Made by a program: the position numbers and the translations under genes | The notes under the pieces: generated by a model | What the model saw: only the letters and a program-made list of their open reading frames with translations | The model's database searches: none | What the model was told of the DNA's origin: nothing | Source of the DNA: Sandarakinorhabdus glacialis | GTDB lineage: Bacteria > Pseudomonadota > Alphaproteobacteria > Sphingomonadales > Sphingomonadaceae | Assembly (NCBI RefSeq): GCF_014643455.1 | Contig: NZ_BMJM01000002.1 | Coordinates: forward strand, 248,406-312,405 | Reading direction: 5' to 3' | DNA length: 64,000 nucleotides | Part shown: positions 29,392-38,912 of the stretch, in pieces | How the letters are laid out: each line of letters opens with the position of its first letter | How positions within the stretch are numbered: the stretch's first letter is position 1

Positions 29392-29776
29392 CCTGTGGGC
29401 CATCGCCGTGTTCGCGCAAATCGCGTCCGCACAAATCCCGGCGCCCAGGTTTGCGGCGGTCCCGCCGTCGCTTAGCGCCTTGTGCCCGAAGGCCGCGCCC
29501 GGCGAGATCGTCGTCTGCGCCGATGTCGAGCGCCCCAAGTCACCCTACCGCCTGCCGCTCCCCCTCGAACCCGACCCCGAAAGCCGCAATTCGATCAGCA
29601 TCTCGCGCGAACGCAACGCGCTGTTCGACCATGACGCCGGCGGCATGCACAGCTGCTCGACAGCGGGTTCGGCCGGCCAGTCGGGCTGCGGCTTCAAGCG
29701 TCACAAATCCTGGGTCGAACAACGCGCCGGCGCCAGGGACCCTCGCGGCCGCATTTTCGACGCGGCCCGCGAATGA
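29363..29776 (+). CDS. Secreted hypothetical protein, sphingomonad type
   Basis: A 137-residue protein with a probable signal peptide (hydrophobic SLWAIAVFAQIASAQ) and mature part starting near QIPAPRF. It has a Cys-containing GEIVVCAD block, then SPYRLPLPLEPDPESRN, and a C-terminal SCSTAGSAGQSGCGFKRHK with two more cysteines. I recall similar small secreted proteins in sphingomonads, but no function. Starts at GTG (or TTG 29360) inside the end of lpd; lipA follows 78 bp later. Confidence 0.65.
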   Translation: MRTAARCISSLWAIAVFAQIASAQIPAPRFAAVPPSLSALCPKAAPGEIVVCADVERPKSPYRLPLPLEPDPESRNSISISRERNALFDHDAGGMHSCSTAGSAGQSGCGFKRHKSWVEQRAGARDPRGRIFDAARE

Positions 29777-29854
29777 CCTCATGCCGTCCCCGCATAGGTC
29801 GCATGCGCCCCGTGCCGCATTGGCATCGCGCCCAGCAAAGGCTATCTGCACATC

Positions 29855-30832
29855 ATGAGTGAATTTGCCGCCAGTCCGATCGCGACCCCGATCGTTACCC
29901 TCCCCGAAGTCCGCGCCCGCAAGCCCGACTGGCTCCGCGTCCGCGCCCCAACCTCGCCGACGTTCGCCGAAACCCGCGCGCTGATGCGCCGGCTCAACCT
30001 CAATACCGTCTGCGAGGAAGCCGCCTGCCCGAACATCGGCGAATGCTGGAGCCAGAAGCACGCTACGGTGATGATTCTCGGCGACACCTGCACCCGCGCC
30101 TGCGCCTTTTGCAACGTCAAGACCGGCATGCCCGGCCCCGTCGACATGCTGGAACCGATGCACGTCGCCGAAGCCGCCGGCGCCCTTGGCCTCGAACATA
30201 TTGTCATCACCTCGGTCGACCGTGACGACCTGCCCGATGGCGGCGCGCGCCAGTTCGTCCGCGTCATCGAGGAACTGCGCAAGCACGCACCGCGCACGAC
30301 GATCGAGATCCTGACCCCCGATTTTCGCAACAAGGCCAAGCTCGCGGTCGAGATGATCGTCGCCGCCGGGCCCGATGTCTACAACCACAACCTCGAAACC
30401 GTGCCGCGGCTCTACCCGACGATCCGCCCCGGCGCGCGTTATTACCACTCGTTGCGCCTGCTCGACCAGGTCAAGTCGTTGAACGACCAGGTCTTTACCA
30501 AGTCCGGCGTCATGGTCGGCCTCGGCGAAACCGCGCAGGAGCTTCACCAGGTCTGGGACGACATGCGCTCGGCCGGCGTCGATTTCCTCACCGTCGGCCA
30601 GTATCTCCAGCCGACGCCGCGCCACGCCAAGGTCATCGATTTCGTCACCCCGGCGGCATTTGCGGCCTATGGCTCGGTGGCGCGGTCGAAGGGCTTTCTC
30701 CAGGTGGCGGCGTCGCCCCTGACGCGCTCGTCGTATCATGCCGGCAAGGATTTCGCCGAGATGCAGGCGAAGCGCCGAGCGAAGGCGAGCACGGCAGACA
30801 GCGCTAAATTCGCTGCTGTGACGCCAGCCTGA
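29855..30832 (+). CDS. lipA: Lipoyl synthase
   Basis: Radical-SAM enzyme inserting two sulfurs into octanoyl groups to make the lipoyl cofactor of PDH and related complexes. 325 residues. Auxiliary cluster cysteines are in [12 protein letters not shown] (residues about 53-64), and the radical-SAM cluster is CTRACAFC near residue 79. [14 protein letters not shown] and GLGETAQEL are conserved. Its place after the pdh-lpd genes fits its product's use. The stop and the next ATG overlap (TGATG). Confidence 0.97.
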   Translation: MSEFAASPIATPIVTLPEVRARKPDWLRVRAPTSPTFAETRALMRRLNLNTVCEEAACPNIGECWSQKHATVMILGDTCTRACAFCNVKTGMPGPVDMLEPMHVAEAAGALGLEHIVITSVDRDDLPDGGARQFVRVIEELRKHAPRTTIEILTPDFRNKAKLAVEMIVAAGPDVYNHNLETVPRLYPTIRPGARYYHSLRLLDQVKSLNDQVFTKSGVMVGLGETAQELHQVWDDMRSAGVDFLTVGQYLQPTPRHAKVIDFVTPAAFAAYGSVARSKGFLQVAASPLTRSSYHAGKDFAEMQAKRRAKASTADSAKFAAVTPA

Positions 30833-31323
30833 TGCCGCGCCATTCCGAAACCCGGCATTTGTCCTGGTCGCAGGAACAGATGTTCGACCTTGTCGCCGAC
30901 ATCGGGAAATATCACGAATTCCTGCCATGGGTGCAGGCGATGCGGATACGCAGCATCGAGGGCAATGTCGTCACCGCGGACATGGTTGTCGGCTTCAAGA
31001 TGGTCCGCGAGCGCTTCACCAGCCGGGTGACGCTCGATCGGCCGCGCCGCGTCGATGTCGATTATATCTCGGGGCCGCTGAAATACCTGACCAACGACTG
31101 GATTTTCCGCCCCGCACCCGGCGGTGGCTGCGATATCGATTTCAGCGTCGATTTCGAATTCAAGAACAAGATGTTCGAGCGTCTCGCCGGCATGTTCTTC
31201 GCCGAGGCCTTCCGCCGCATGGTCGCTTCGTTCGAAACCCGCGCCGCCGCGGTCTATGGCCCCGCGGTCGCTGCTGTGTCGGGCTCGGGCATCAGCAGTT
31301 CGAGCGCCACCAGCGCCGCCTGA
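30832..31323 (+). CDS. RatA/Coq10-family START-like protein
   Basis: A 163-residue polyketide-cyclase/START-like protein. [33 protein letters not shown] is the family N-terminus, followed by VDYISGPLKYLTNDWIF and FEFKNKMFERLAGMFF. Members bind ubiquinone (Coq10) in alphaproteobacteria and mitochondria, or act as RatA in E. coli; in this lineage the quinone-binding role seems more likely. Coupled to lipA by TGATG. Its last 70 bp overlap the convergent pncC gene. Confidence 0.88.
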   Translation: MPRHSETRHLSWSQEQMFDLVADIGKYHEFLPWVQAMRIRSIEGNVVTADMVVGFKMVRERFTSRVTLDRPRRVDVDYISGPLKYLTNDWIFRPAPGGGCDIDFSVDFEFKNKMFERLAGMFFAEAFRRMVASFETRAAAVYGPAVAAVSGSGISSSSATSAA

Positions 31324-31772
31324 CGGCGGATTTCGCTGCGGCCGAGGTCGCCGAAATGGCGGACGTCGGCGGTCACCCGGTCGGGATCGCCGCCGCGAAT
31401 GGCGCGCGCGAACACTACCGTGCCGACCGGCTTTTTGGCCGTGCCGCCGCCCGGCCCGGCGATGCCGGTGATGGCGACTGCCGTATCGGCGACGCTGTGC
31501 TTCAGTGCGCCTTGTGCCATCGCCCAGGCCACCGCGATCGAGACCGCGCCGAAGGTTTCGAGAATGTCCTGGTTGACCCCGATGGCGTCCAGCTTGGCCT
31601 CGTTCGAATAGGTCACGAAGCCGCGATCGAAGACGTCAGATGCGCCCGCAATCTCGGTGAGGGCGGCGCTGACCAGCCCGCCGGTGCAGCTTTCGGCAAC
31701 CACGAGCATCCGTCCGGCGATGCGGTTTGCGTCGAGGACGCGTTCGGCGACGGCGAGGAGTTCAGGGTCCAT
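31254..31772 (-). CDS. pncC: Nicotinamide-nucleotide amidase (CinA C-terminal domain)
   Basis: A 172-residue stand-alone CinA C-terminal domain that deamidates NMN to nicotinate mononucleotide in NAD salvage. LVVAESCTGGLVSAALT carries the catalytic Ser, followed by YSNEAKLDAIGV, VAWAMAQGAL, and AITGIAGPGGGTAKKPVGTV. It starts 10 bp after the ispDF stop, so the two form a small operon. The gene overlaps the end of ratA by 70 bp on the opposite strand. Confidence 0.92.
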   Translation of the reverse strand: MDPELLAVAERVLDANRIAGRMLVVAESCTGGLVSAALTEIAGASDVFDRGFVTYSNEAKLDAIGVNQDILETFGAVSIAVAWAMAQGALKHSVADTAVAITGIAGPGGGTAKKPVGTVVFARAIRGGDPDRVTADVRHFGDLGRSEIRRQAALVALELLMPEPDTAATAGP

Positions 31773-31782
31773 GGCGCCCGCC

Positions 31783-32934
31783 TTACGCCGGAAGTCGCAC
31801 GCTGGCGATGGCCTGTGCGGCAATACCTTCGCTGCGCCCGGTAAAGCCCAGCAACTCGGTCGTCGTCGCCTTGACGCTGACCTGCGCCACCGGGATTTCG
31901 AGGATCGCGGCGATACGCTCGCGCATGGTCAGGCGGTGCGGGCCCACCTTTGGCCGCTCGCAGATCAGTGTCACGTCGACATGGTCGATGACCCCGCCGG
32001 CCTCGCGCACGAATTTCGCTGCGTGGGCGAGGAAAATGTCCGACGCGGCGCCTTTCCACCGCGGATCGCTGGGCGGGAAATGATCGCCGATATCGCCCGC
32101 CGATATCGTGCCGAGCAGCGCGTCGGTCAGGGCATGGAGCCCCGCGTCGGCGTCGCTATGGCCGACCAGGCCGTGGCTGTGGGGGATCTGCACGCCGCAC
32201 AGCCAGACATGGTCGCCGGGTCCAAAACGATGAACATCGAAGCCGCTGGCGGTGCGCGAGGTGAGGGGGATGACGATCATCGCTGCAGCCTTGGCAAAAT
32301 CCTGTGGCCCGGTCACCTTGAAAGCGCGTTCGTCGCCCGGCGTGATGGCGACGCGCAGCCCGGCGGCCATGGCGATGGCCAGTTCGTCGGTAGCGCCGTC
32401 GGGAGCATTGCGGTGCGCGGCGAGCAGTGGCGTGTACCGGAACGCTTGCGGGGTCTGGACGCGCCACAGGCCGTCGCGATCGACGGCCGCGTCATAATGG
32501 TCGTTGCCACGGCGCAAGCTGTCGATGACCGCAAGCGCCGGCACCGCTCCGTCGTTGGCCGGGATGGCAAGCGCCGCGAGCAGGCCGTCGATCACAGCGC
32601 TGGGCAAGAAAGCGCGCGCCGCGTCATGGACAAGCACAAGGGCAGGGGGGGTGCCTGCCAGTGCCTCCAGCCCATTGCGAACCGAAACCTGCCGTGTTGG
32701 CCCGCCCGCCACCGGCTCGGGAAGCGCCAGACCAGCGACAGCGGCGTCATAAAGCAGCCGGTCCGCCGGATTGATCACGACCGTCACCGCGTCGATCGCG
32801 GGGTGCGCCAGCAATCCCTCGATCGCATGGCGTAGCAGCATCTGGCCGCCCACAAGCTGATATTGCTTGGGCACATCGCCGCCAGCGCGGAAGCCCTGAC
32901 CAGCAGCGACGATAAGGGCATGAACGTTCACCAT
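31783..32934 (-). CDS. ispDF: Bifunctional IspD/IspF isoprenoid synthesis enzyme
   Basis: A 383-residue fusion that performs two steps of the MEP pathway: MEP cytidylyltransferase (IspD, residues about 1-225; [27 protein letters not shown]) and MECDP synthase (IspF, about 226-383; [11 protein letters not shown] with the zinc Asp and His, [34 protein letters not shown]). Such fusions are typical of alphaproteobacteria. Transcribed divergently from dusB and followed by pncC. Confidence 0.96.
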   Translation of the reverse strand: MVNVHALIVAAGQGFRAGGDVPKQYQLVGGQMLLRHAIEGLLAHPAIDAVTVVINPADRLLYDAAVAGLALPEPVAGGPTRQVSVRNGLEALAGTPPALVLVHDAARAFLPSAVIDGLLAALAIPANDGAVPALAVIDSLRRGNDHYDAAVDRDGLWRVQTPQAFRYTPLLAAHRNAPDGATDELAIAMAAGLRVAITPGDERAFKVTGPQDFAKAAAMIVIPLTSRTASGFDVHRFGPGDHVWLCGVQIPHSHGLVGHSDADAGLHALTDALLGTISAGDIGDHFPPSDPRWKGAASDIFLAHAAKFVREAGGVIDHVDVTLICERPKVGPHRLTMRERIAAILEIPVAQVSVKATTTELLGFTGRSEGIAAQAIASVRLPA

Positions 32935-32980
32935 CGCCGTCTAGCGCGCCGCAAGCTTGCCGAACAGGGGGAAAGCCGAT

Positions 32981-34015
32981 ATGGGCCGTGCCTGTTTTTT
33001 GGGCATAATCGTGTCGCGCATCCATCCCATCTCAATCGGCCCTGTCAGGCTCGAAATGCCGGTTATCCTGGCGCCGATGACGGGCGTCACCGATCGGCCA
33101 TTCCGCACCCTCGTCAAGCGCTTCGGTGCCGGTTTGACCGTTACCGAGATGATCGCCAGCGAGGCGATGATCCGCGAGACGCGCCAGTCGCTGCAAAAGG
33201 CCGCCTGGGACCCGAGCGAGGACCCGGTATCGATGCAGCTTGCCGGTTGCGACCCCGATCGCATGGCCGAAGCCGCCAAGCTCAACGAAGGCATGGGCGC
33301 CGCGATCATCGACATCAACATGGGCTGCCCGGTGAAGAAGGTCGTCAACGGCCATGCCGGGTCGGCGTTGATGCGCGAACCAGAACTGGCGGCCCGGTTG
33401 ATCGCGGCGACGGTCAAGGCGGTCAAGGTCCCGGTAACGCTCAAGATGCGGATGGGCTGGGATCATGCCAGCCTCAACGCCCCCGAACTGGCGCGCGTCG
33501 CCGAGGACCTCGGTATCCAGCTGATCACCATCCACGGTCGAACGCGCTGCCAGCTCTATTCGGGCACGGCCGACTGGGCCTTTGTGCGGTCAGTCAAGGA
33601 TGCCGTCAAAGTCCCTGTAATCGTTAATGGCGATATCTGCTCGATTGCCGATGCCGAGACTGCGCTCGACCAATCGGGCGCCGACGGCGTGATGATCGGC
33701 CGCGGCGCTTATGGCAAGCCATGGCTGATCGCACAGGTCATGGCGGCGCTCACCGGCCGCCCGGTCCCCGGCGACCCGTCGCTTGTCCAGCAGCATGCGC
33801 TCGTTCGCGAACACTACGCTGCGATGCTCGATCTCTACGGCACCGTCATCGGCGTCAATCTCGCGCGCAAGCATCTCGGGTGGTACACCAAGGGCCTCCA
33901 TGACTCAGGGCAGTTCCGTAACGCCGTCAACCAGTTGGCCGACCCGGCGCAGGTTACGGCAATGATTGACCGCTTTTACGACGAGCAGATGCAGCTGGAA
34001 GCGATCGCGGCCTGA
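32981..34015 (+). CDS. dusB: tRNA-dihydrouridine synthase
   Basis: Reduces uridine to dihydrouridine in tRNA D-loops with FMN and NADPH. 344 residues from ATG 32981, which has a GGGGGA ribosome-binding site; GTG 33011 is an alternative that better matches the usual N-terminus. PVILAPMTGVTDRPFR binds FMN, catalytic Cys is in INMGCPVKKV near residue 115, and HGRTRCQLYSG and IVNGDI follow. First gene of the classic dusB(nifR3)-ntrB-ntrC order; its stop overlaps the ntrB start (TGATG). Confidence 0.95.
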   Translation: MGRACFLGIIVSRIHPISIGPVRLEMPVILAPMTGVTDRPFRTLVKRFGAGLTVTEMIASEAMIRETRQSLQKAAWDPSEDPVSMQLAGCDPDRMAEAAKLNEGMGAAIIDINMGCPVKKVVNGHAGSALMREPELAARLIAATVKAVKVPVTLKMRMGWDHASLNAPELARVAEDLGIQLITIHGRTRCQLYSGTADWAFVRSVKDAVKVPVIVNGDICSIADAETALDQSGADGVMIGRGAYGKPWLIAQVMAALTGRPVPGDPSLVQQHALVREHYAAMLDLYGTVIGVNLARKHLGWYTKGLHDSGQFRNAVNQLADPAQVTAMIDRFYDEQMQLEAIAA

Positions 34016-35109
34016 TGGCCGGCGCCGCCGAGCTGCTTGCCGGCCTTGCGGTTCCGGCGGTCCTCATCGATCCCGGCGGCATTCCGGTCCAGGCCAACCT
34101 CGCTGCCGAAATCTTCCTCAACGCCAGCCAGCAGGCGCTAGCCGAGCGCGGTTGGAGTGCTGCCTTCGGCCATGACAGCGTCGTCGACGACCTTGTCCTC
34201 CGCGCCCGGGCCGACGGCAGCGGCTGCGCGGCGTATGACCTGCCGCTACATTTCGCAGGCGGCCGTATTGCCCGCGCCGACGTGCTGGTATCGCCTGTCG
34301 GCGAGGCCCCCGACTGGCTGACCGTCGCCTTCCAGACCCGCTCGGTCGCGACGCTCGTGGATCGCCAGGTCCACCAACAGGGCGCGGCGCGGTCGGCCGT
34401 CGGCGTCGCCGCCATGCTCGCGCATGAAATCAAGAACCCGCTGTCGGGCATCCGCGGCGCCGCGCAGCTCCTCGCCAGCGGCTCCGACAGCGCCAACAGC
34501 CTCGAGGATCGGCGCGAGCTAACCGACCTCATAGTCGCCGAGGTCGACCGCATCGCCAAGCTTGTCGACCGGATGGAGAGCTTCACCGACACCCGCCCGA
34601 TGACGCTGCGTCCCGAAAACATCCACGAGATCCTCGGCCATGTCCGCAAGCTTTCGGAACAGGGTTTCGGCAGCGGCATCGCCATCACCGAAAGCTACGA
34701 CCCGTCGCTGCCCCTCGTCGCCGCCAACCGCGACGCGCTCGTCCAGGTCTTCCTGAATCTTTTCAAGAATGCCGCCGAAGCGACTGGCAACACCGGCCGT
34801 ATTCGCATCACCACCGCGTTCCGCCCGGGCCTCAAATTCCGTCCCGAAGGCGGCGGCCCGCCGATCTCGCTCCCCCTTGAAGTCCGCATCATCGACAATG
34901 GCCCCGGCGTCGACGACGACCTTGTCGACCATGTCTTCGAACCGTTCGTGACCACCAAGCGCGGAGGTACGGGCCTGGGGCTCGCGCTGGTCGCCAAGAT
35001 CATCGCCGATCATGGCGGCGTAGTCGAATATGAACGCACCAGCGAAGTTGCGGAAACCGTCTTCCGCGTCCGCCTGCCGGTCGCACGCACCTCGGGAAGG
35101 GCCGCATGA
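34015..35109 (+). CDS. ntrB: Nitrogen regulation sensor kinase NtrB
   Basis: Cytosolic histidine kinase that phosphorylates NtrC under nitrogen limitation and is steered by PII. 364 residues: PAS-like N-terminal region, H-box [20 protein letters not shown] with the phospho-His near 137, N-box [15 protein letters not shown], and G-boxes [11 protein letters not shown] and [13 protein letters not shown]. No membrane segment. Overlaps dusB by 1 nt and ntrC by 4 nt. Confidence 0.96.
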   Translation: MAGAAELLAGLAVPAVLIDPGGIPVQANLAAEIFLNASQQALAERGWSAAFGHDSVVDDLVLRARADGSGCAAYDLPLHFAGGRIARADVLVSPVGEAPDWLTVAFQTRSVATLVDRQVHQQGAARSAVGVAAMLAHEIKNPLSGIRGAAQLLASGSDSANSLEDRRELTDLIVAEVDRIAKLVDRMESFTDTRPMTLRPENIHEILGHVRKLSEQGFGSGIAITESYDPSLPLVAANRDALVQVFLNLFKNAAEATGNTGRIRITTAFRPGLKFRPEGGGPPISLPLEVRIIDNGPGVDDDLVDHVFEPFVTTKRGGTGLGLALVAKIIADHGGVVEYERTSEVAETVFRVRLPVARTSGRAA

Positions 35110-36524
35110 CCGCAACCGTGATCGTCGCCGACGACGACGCCGCCATCCGCACCGTTGTTCGCCAGGCATTGACCCGCGCCGGCTACCAGGTTCGCCTGAC
35201 GGAAACCGCCGCCGGCCTCGTCAAGCTGGTCAGCGAGGGCCGCGGCGACGTTGTCGTCACCGATGTTATCCTTCCTGACGCCAATGGCCTCGATACCATC
35301 CCCAAGCTGCTCGCCTTGCGCCCGGGCCTGCGCGTGATCGTGATGAGCGCGCAGAACACCCTGTCCACCGCCGTCCGCGCGACTGAGCAAGGCGCCTTCG
35401 ACTATTTGCCAAAACCGTTCGATCTCAAAGAATTGACGCGTTCCGTTGCCGCCGCACTCGAAGGTCGCGCCCAGACCGACACCGGCGAATTCGGCGGCGA
35501 CGACACCCCGCTCATCGGCCGCTCGCCGGCCATGCAGGAGGTCTATCGCCTCATCGCCCGCGTCGTCCCGAACGACCTGACGGTGATGATCCTTGGTGAA
35601 AGCGGCACTGGCAAGGAGCTGGTTGCCCGCGCCATCCACGACATGGGCCCGCGCGCAAACCGGCCGTTCATCGCCCTCAACATGGCCGCCATCCCGCGCG
35701 AACTCATCGAAAGCGAGCTGTTCGGCCATGAACGCGGCGCCTTTACCGGTGCCGCCGCGCGAGCTTCGGGCAAGTTCGAACAGGCACAGGGCGGCACATT
35801 GTTCCTCGACGAGATCGGCGACATGCCGCTGGAAGCCCAGACGCGGCTGCTCCGCGTCCTGCAGACCGGCGAATTTACCACCGTCGGCGGCACCCGGACC
35901 CAGCGCGCCGATGTCCGCATCCTGACGGCAACCAACCAGGATCTCCACGCGCTGACCCAAGCCGGGCGCTTCCGCGAGGACCTGTATTACCGGCTGAACG
36001 TCGTCCCGCTGCAACTCCCCCCCTTGCGCGCCCGCATCGAGGACGTCGCTGCGCTCGCCCGGCATTTTCTCGAAATCGCTGCTTCCGAAGGCCTGCCCCG
36101 CAAACAGCTCGACCCGCTCGCGATCGACGCGCTCCGTGCCCATGCCTGGCCCGGCAATGTTCGCGAGCTCGAAAATCTCATGCGCCGCCTCGCCGTCCTC
36201 GAGCGCGGCGACACCATAACCGCCACGGCCGTCAGCGCCGGTATCGGCCAGCGGACCCCGCCGCCGGCCCCCGCCGCTGAAAGTTCCAGTCTCGGCGAGG
36301 CGGCCGCTGTCCATATCGCGCGCTATTTCGCCGATTTTGCCGGCAATCTGCCCCCCGATGGGGTCTATGATCGCCTGCTCGCCGAAGTCGAACGGCCGCT
36401 GATCGCCGCCTGCCTCGATGCCACCGGCGGCAACCAGCTCAAAGCCGCCAAGCTGCTCGGCATTAATCGCAACACCCTGCGCAAGAAACTGACCGATCTC
36501 GCGGTCGAATCCCGCCGCGTCTAA
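35106..36524 (+). CDS. ntrC: Nitrogen regulator NtrC (sigma-54 activator)
   Basis: 472 residues: receiver domain with phospho-acceptor Asp53 ([13 protein letters not shown]), AAA+ domain with Walker A GESGTGKE near 164, the sigma-54 contact loop GAFTGA near 211 and Walker [13 protein letters not shown], and a Fis-type helix-turn-helix at the end ([20 protein letters not shown]). All features for sigma-54 promoter activation are present, in contrast with NtrX below. Coupled to ntrB. Confidence 0.97.
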   Translation: MTATVIVADDDAAIRTVVRQALTRAGYQVRLTETAAGLVKLVSEGRGDVVVTDVILPDANGLDTIPKLLALRPGLRVIVMSAQNTLSTAVRATEQGAFDYLPKPFDLKELTRSVAAALEGRAQTDTGEFGGDDTPLIGRSPAMQEVYRLIARVVPNDLTVMILGESGTGKELVARAIHDMGPRANRPFIALNMAAIPRELIESELFGHERGAFTGAAARASGKFEQAQGGTLFLDEIGDMPLEAQTRLLRVLQTGEFTTVGGTRTQRADVRILTATNQDLHALTQAGRFREDLYYRLNVVPLQLPPLRARIEDVAALARHFLEIAASEGLPRKQLDPLAIDALRAHAWPGNVRELENLMRRLAVLERGDTITATAVSAGIGQRTPPPAPAAESSSLGEAAAVHIARYFADFAGNLPPDGVYDRLLAEVERPLIAACLDATGGNQLKAAKLLGINRNTLRKKLTDLAVESRRV

Positions 36525-36600
36525 TTACCGCCCAAATCTGTCACATCGCCGCAACGCCTGTGTTCCTTCTGCCACTATTATGGCATAGGATGTGCTGTTG

Positions 36601-38898
36601 ATGCTCGATACCACCGCCTTGCACGTCGCCGACGCATCGCCGTCCATGCGGTGGCGAGTGCTGCGCCGACGCTACAGCCGCTGGGTCAAGCGCGTCGATC
36701 TTTATCCCCGGCTCGAAATCATCGCAGCAGTCCTGACCATCGTCCTTGGCTGGTCGAGCTATGCGCTCCTTACCGGCCAGGCCGCGCCGGCAAATGGCGT
36801 TTCGCCGCCGCTAGTGACGCTGCTCCTCGTCGCCAATCTGCTCCCGGTCATGGTCCTCGTCGTGCTCATCGCTCGCCGTGTCGCCATCCTGCTCGCCAAT
36901 CGCCGCAACGGCCTTGCCGGCGCCCAGCTCCATGTCCGCATGGTCGCGCTATTCGCCGGCATCGCCGCCGTCCCCACCATCCTCGTCGTCATCTTCGCGT
37001 CGTTGCTGTTCCAGTTCGGCGTCCAGTTCTGGTTCTCCGACCGTGTCAAGACCGTGCTCGACAGCTCGAATCAGGTCGCACAGGCCTATGTCGAGGAAAA
37101 CCGCCAGCGCGTCGGCGACGACATCACCGCCATGGCGGGTGATATCGACAGCTATGCCCGCGAATTCGGCCTCGGCACGCCAACTTTCGCCGAAGGCCTC
37201 GAACGCCAGAAACTCGGGAGGAACCTCACCGAAGCCGCTGTTTTCAAACGTGTCGGCGATCGCGGCATCGCACCCGTCTCAGCGAGCGGCATCTCGGTCA
37301 CCGAGCTCGCGGACCGCCTCGCCGTCGTGGATCTCGGCCGCGCCAGCACCAGCGCGGCAACCGTCGTCGCCAAGGGCAGCGACCGTATCGAGGCCATCGT
37401 CGGCGTCGCCAACACCCCCGGTCTCTACATCTATGTCAGCCGCAAGGCCGATCCCGCGGTCCTCGCTCGCGCCGACCGCGCCGCCGGAGCGCTCGATGAA
37501 TATCGCTCGCTCGTCGAGCGCTCGCGGACCATGCAGCTGCGCTTTAACCTCGTCCTGATGGGCGTTTCGCTGCTGACCCTCGCCGTCGCCATCTGGTTCG
37601 CTTTATGGCTCGCCAACCGCATGGTCGCACCGATCGCGCGCCTTGCCGTTGCCGCCGAGCGCGTCGGGGCAGGGGACCTCGATGCCCGTGTGCCGGTGCG
37701 CGGCTCGCCCGACGAGATCGGCACTTTGGCGCGCGCCTTCAACCGCATGACGGCGCAATTGAAGACCCAGCAACAGGCGCTGATCGGCGCTAACAGCCAG
37801 CTCGACGCGCGCCGCCAGTTCACCGAAGCGGTGCTTTCGGGCGTATCGGCCGGCGTCCTGTCGATCTCGCCGGCCGGCGACATCCGCGTCGCCAATCGGT
37901 CGGCCGCGGCGCTGCTGCAATCCTCCGAAGATCGCCTGATCGGCCAGCCGCTGCGCACCGCCGTGCCCGATCTCGCCGTGCTACTCGAACAGGCCCAGCA
38001 CAGCGGTGACGCCGCCGGCCAGGTCCGCATCGTCCGGGGCACCGAAACGCAAACGCTGTCGGTTCGCATCGCCGCCGAAACCGGTACCGATGGCGGTTAC
38101 GTGCTGACCTTCGACGATATTTCAGCGCAGCTCGCCGATCAGCGCCGCGCCGCCTGGGCCGATGTCGCTCGCCGCATCGCCCATGAGATCAAGAACCCGC
38201 TGACCCCGATCCAGCTTGCCGCCGAGCGTTTGCAACGCAAGTTCGGCAAGCAGATCAGCGAGGATGCCGACACCTTCGGCGTGCTGACCGGCACCATCGT
38301 GCGCCAGGTCGGCGACCTGCGCCGCATGGTCGATGAATTCTCCGATTTCGCCCGCCTGCCCAAGCCGATTTTCGGCGCCGAAAGCCCCGAGCGCATCGCC
38401 GCCCAGGCGCTCGTGCTTCAGGAAGTCGCCTTCCCGGCGATCGTCTTCACCCTCGAGGGCACCACTGTCGAACCGATGGTCTGCGATCGCCAGCAGATTG
38501 CCCGGGCGCTGACCAACCTCATCAAGAATGCCGCCGAATCGGTGATGGCGCGCATCGCCCGGCAAACCGCCGCCGGCGAGACGCCCGCCGAGGGCCGCAT
38601 CCACATCCTCGTCGCCGACGCCGCCGATTTCGTCACTATCACCGTCACCGACAACGGCATCGGCCTGCCCGCCGAGGGCCGCGACCGGCTCACCGAACCC
38701 TATGTCACGACCCGCGCCCGCGGCACCGGGCTCGGCCTCGCCATCGTCAAGAAGATCGTCGAGGACCACGGCGGCACTCTCGAATTAGGCGACGCGCCTG
38801 GCGAACCCGGCGCCTTTGCCGCCGCACGTTTCAGCCGCGCCATGGTCGCCGACAGCATCGGCAGCGATGGCCGCATGGCGCTTCGCATCACTGCATGA
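36601..38898 (+). CDS. ntrY: Membrane sensor histidine kinase NtrY
   Basis: 765 residues. About three membrane helices in the first 130 residues, a periplasmic/extracytoplasmic loop, a fourth helix near 320, HAMP (NRMVAPIARLAVAAERVGAGDL), PAS, H-box [20 protein letters not shown] with the phospho-His near 527, N-box LIKNAAESV and G-boxes DNGIGLPAEG and GTGLGLAIVKKI. ATG 36601 is chosen over GTG 36592 because AGGA lies just upstream. Partner of ntrX; the pair senses redox or nitrogen signals in alphaproteobacteria. The 76-bp gap after ntrC may hold its own promoter. Confidence 0.95.
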   Translation: MLDTTALHVADASPSMRWRVLRRRYSRWVKRVDLYPRLEIIAAVLTIVLGWSSYALLTGQAAPANGVSPPLVTLLLVANLLPVMVLVVLIARRVAILLANRRNGLAGAQLHVRMVALFAGIAAVPTILVVIFASLLFQFGVQFWFSDRVKTVLDSSNQVAQAYVEENRQRVGDDITAMAGDIDSYAREFGLGTPTFAEGLERQKLGRNLTEAAVFKRVGDRGIAPVSASGISVTELADRLAVVDLGRASTSAATVVAKGSDRIEAIVGVANTPGLYIYVSRKADPAVLARADRAAGALDEYRSLVERSRTMQLRFNLVLMGVSLLTLAVAIWFALWLANRMVAPIARLAVAAERVGAGDLDARVPVRGSPDEIGTLARAFNRMTAQLKTQQQALIGANSQLDARRQFTEAVLSGVSAGVLSISPAGDIRVANRSAAALLQSSEDRLIGQPLRTAVPDLAVLLEQAQHSGDAAGQVRIVRGTETQTLSVRIAAETGTDGGYVLTFDDISAQLADQRRAAWADVARRIAHEIKNPLTPIQLAAERLQRKFGKQISEDADTFGVLTGTIVRQVGDLRRMVDEFSDFARLPKPIFGAESPERIAAQALVLQEVAFPAIVFTLEGTTVEPMVCDRQQIARALTNLIKNAAESVMARIARQTAAGETPAEGRIHILVADAADFVTITVTDNGIGLPAEGRDRLTEPYVTTRARGTGLGLAIVKKIVEDHGGTLELGDAPGEPGAFAAARFSRAMVADSIGSDGRMALRITA

Positions 38899-38912
38899 GG
38901 AACGGATAAAGC

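Noticed and set aside
36525-36600. Sigma-54 promoter before ntrY
   Set aside because: No TGGCAC-N5-TTGC-like pair can be found in the 76-bp gap.
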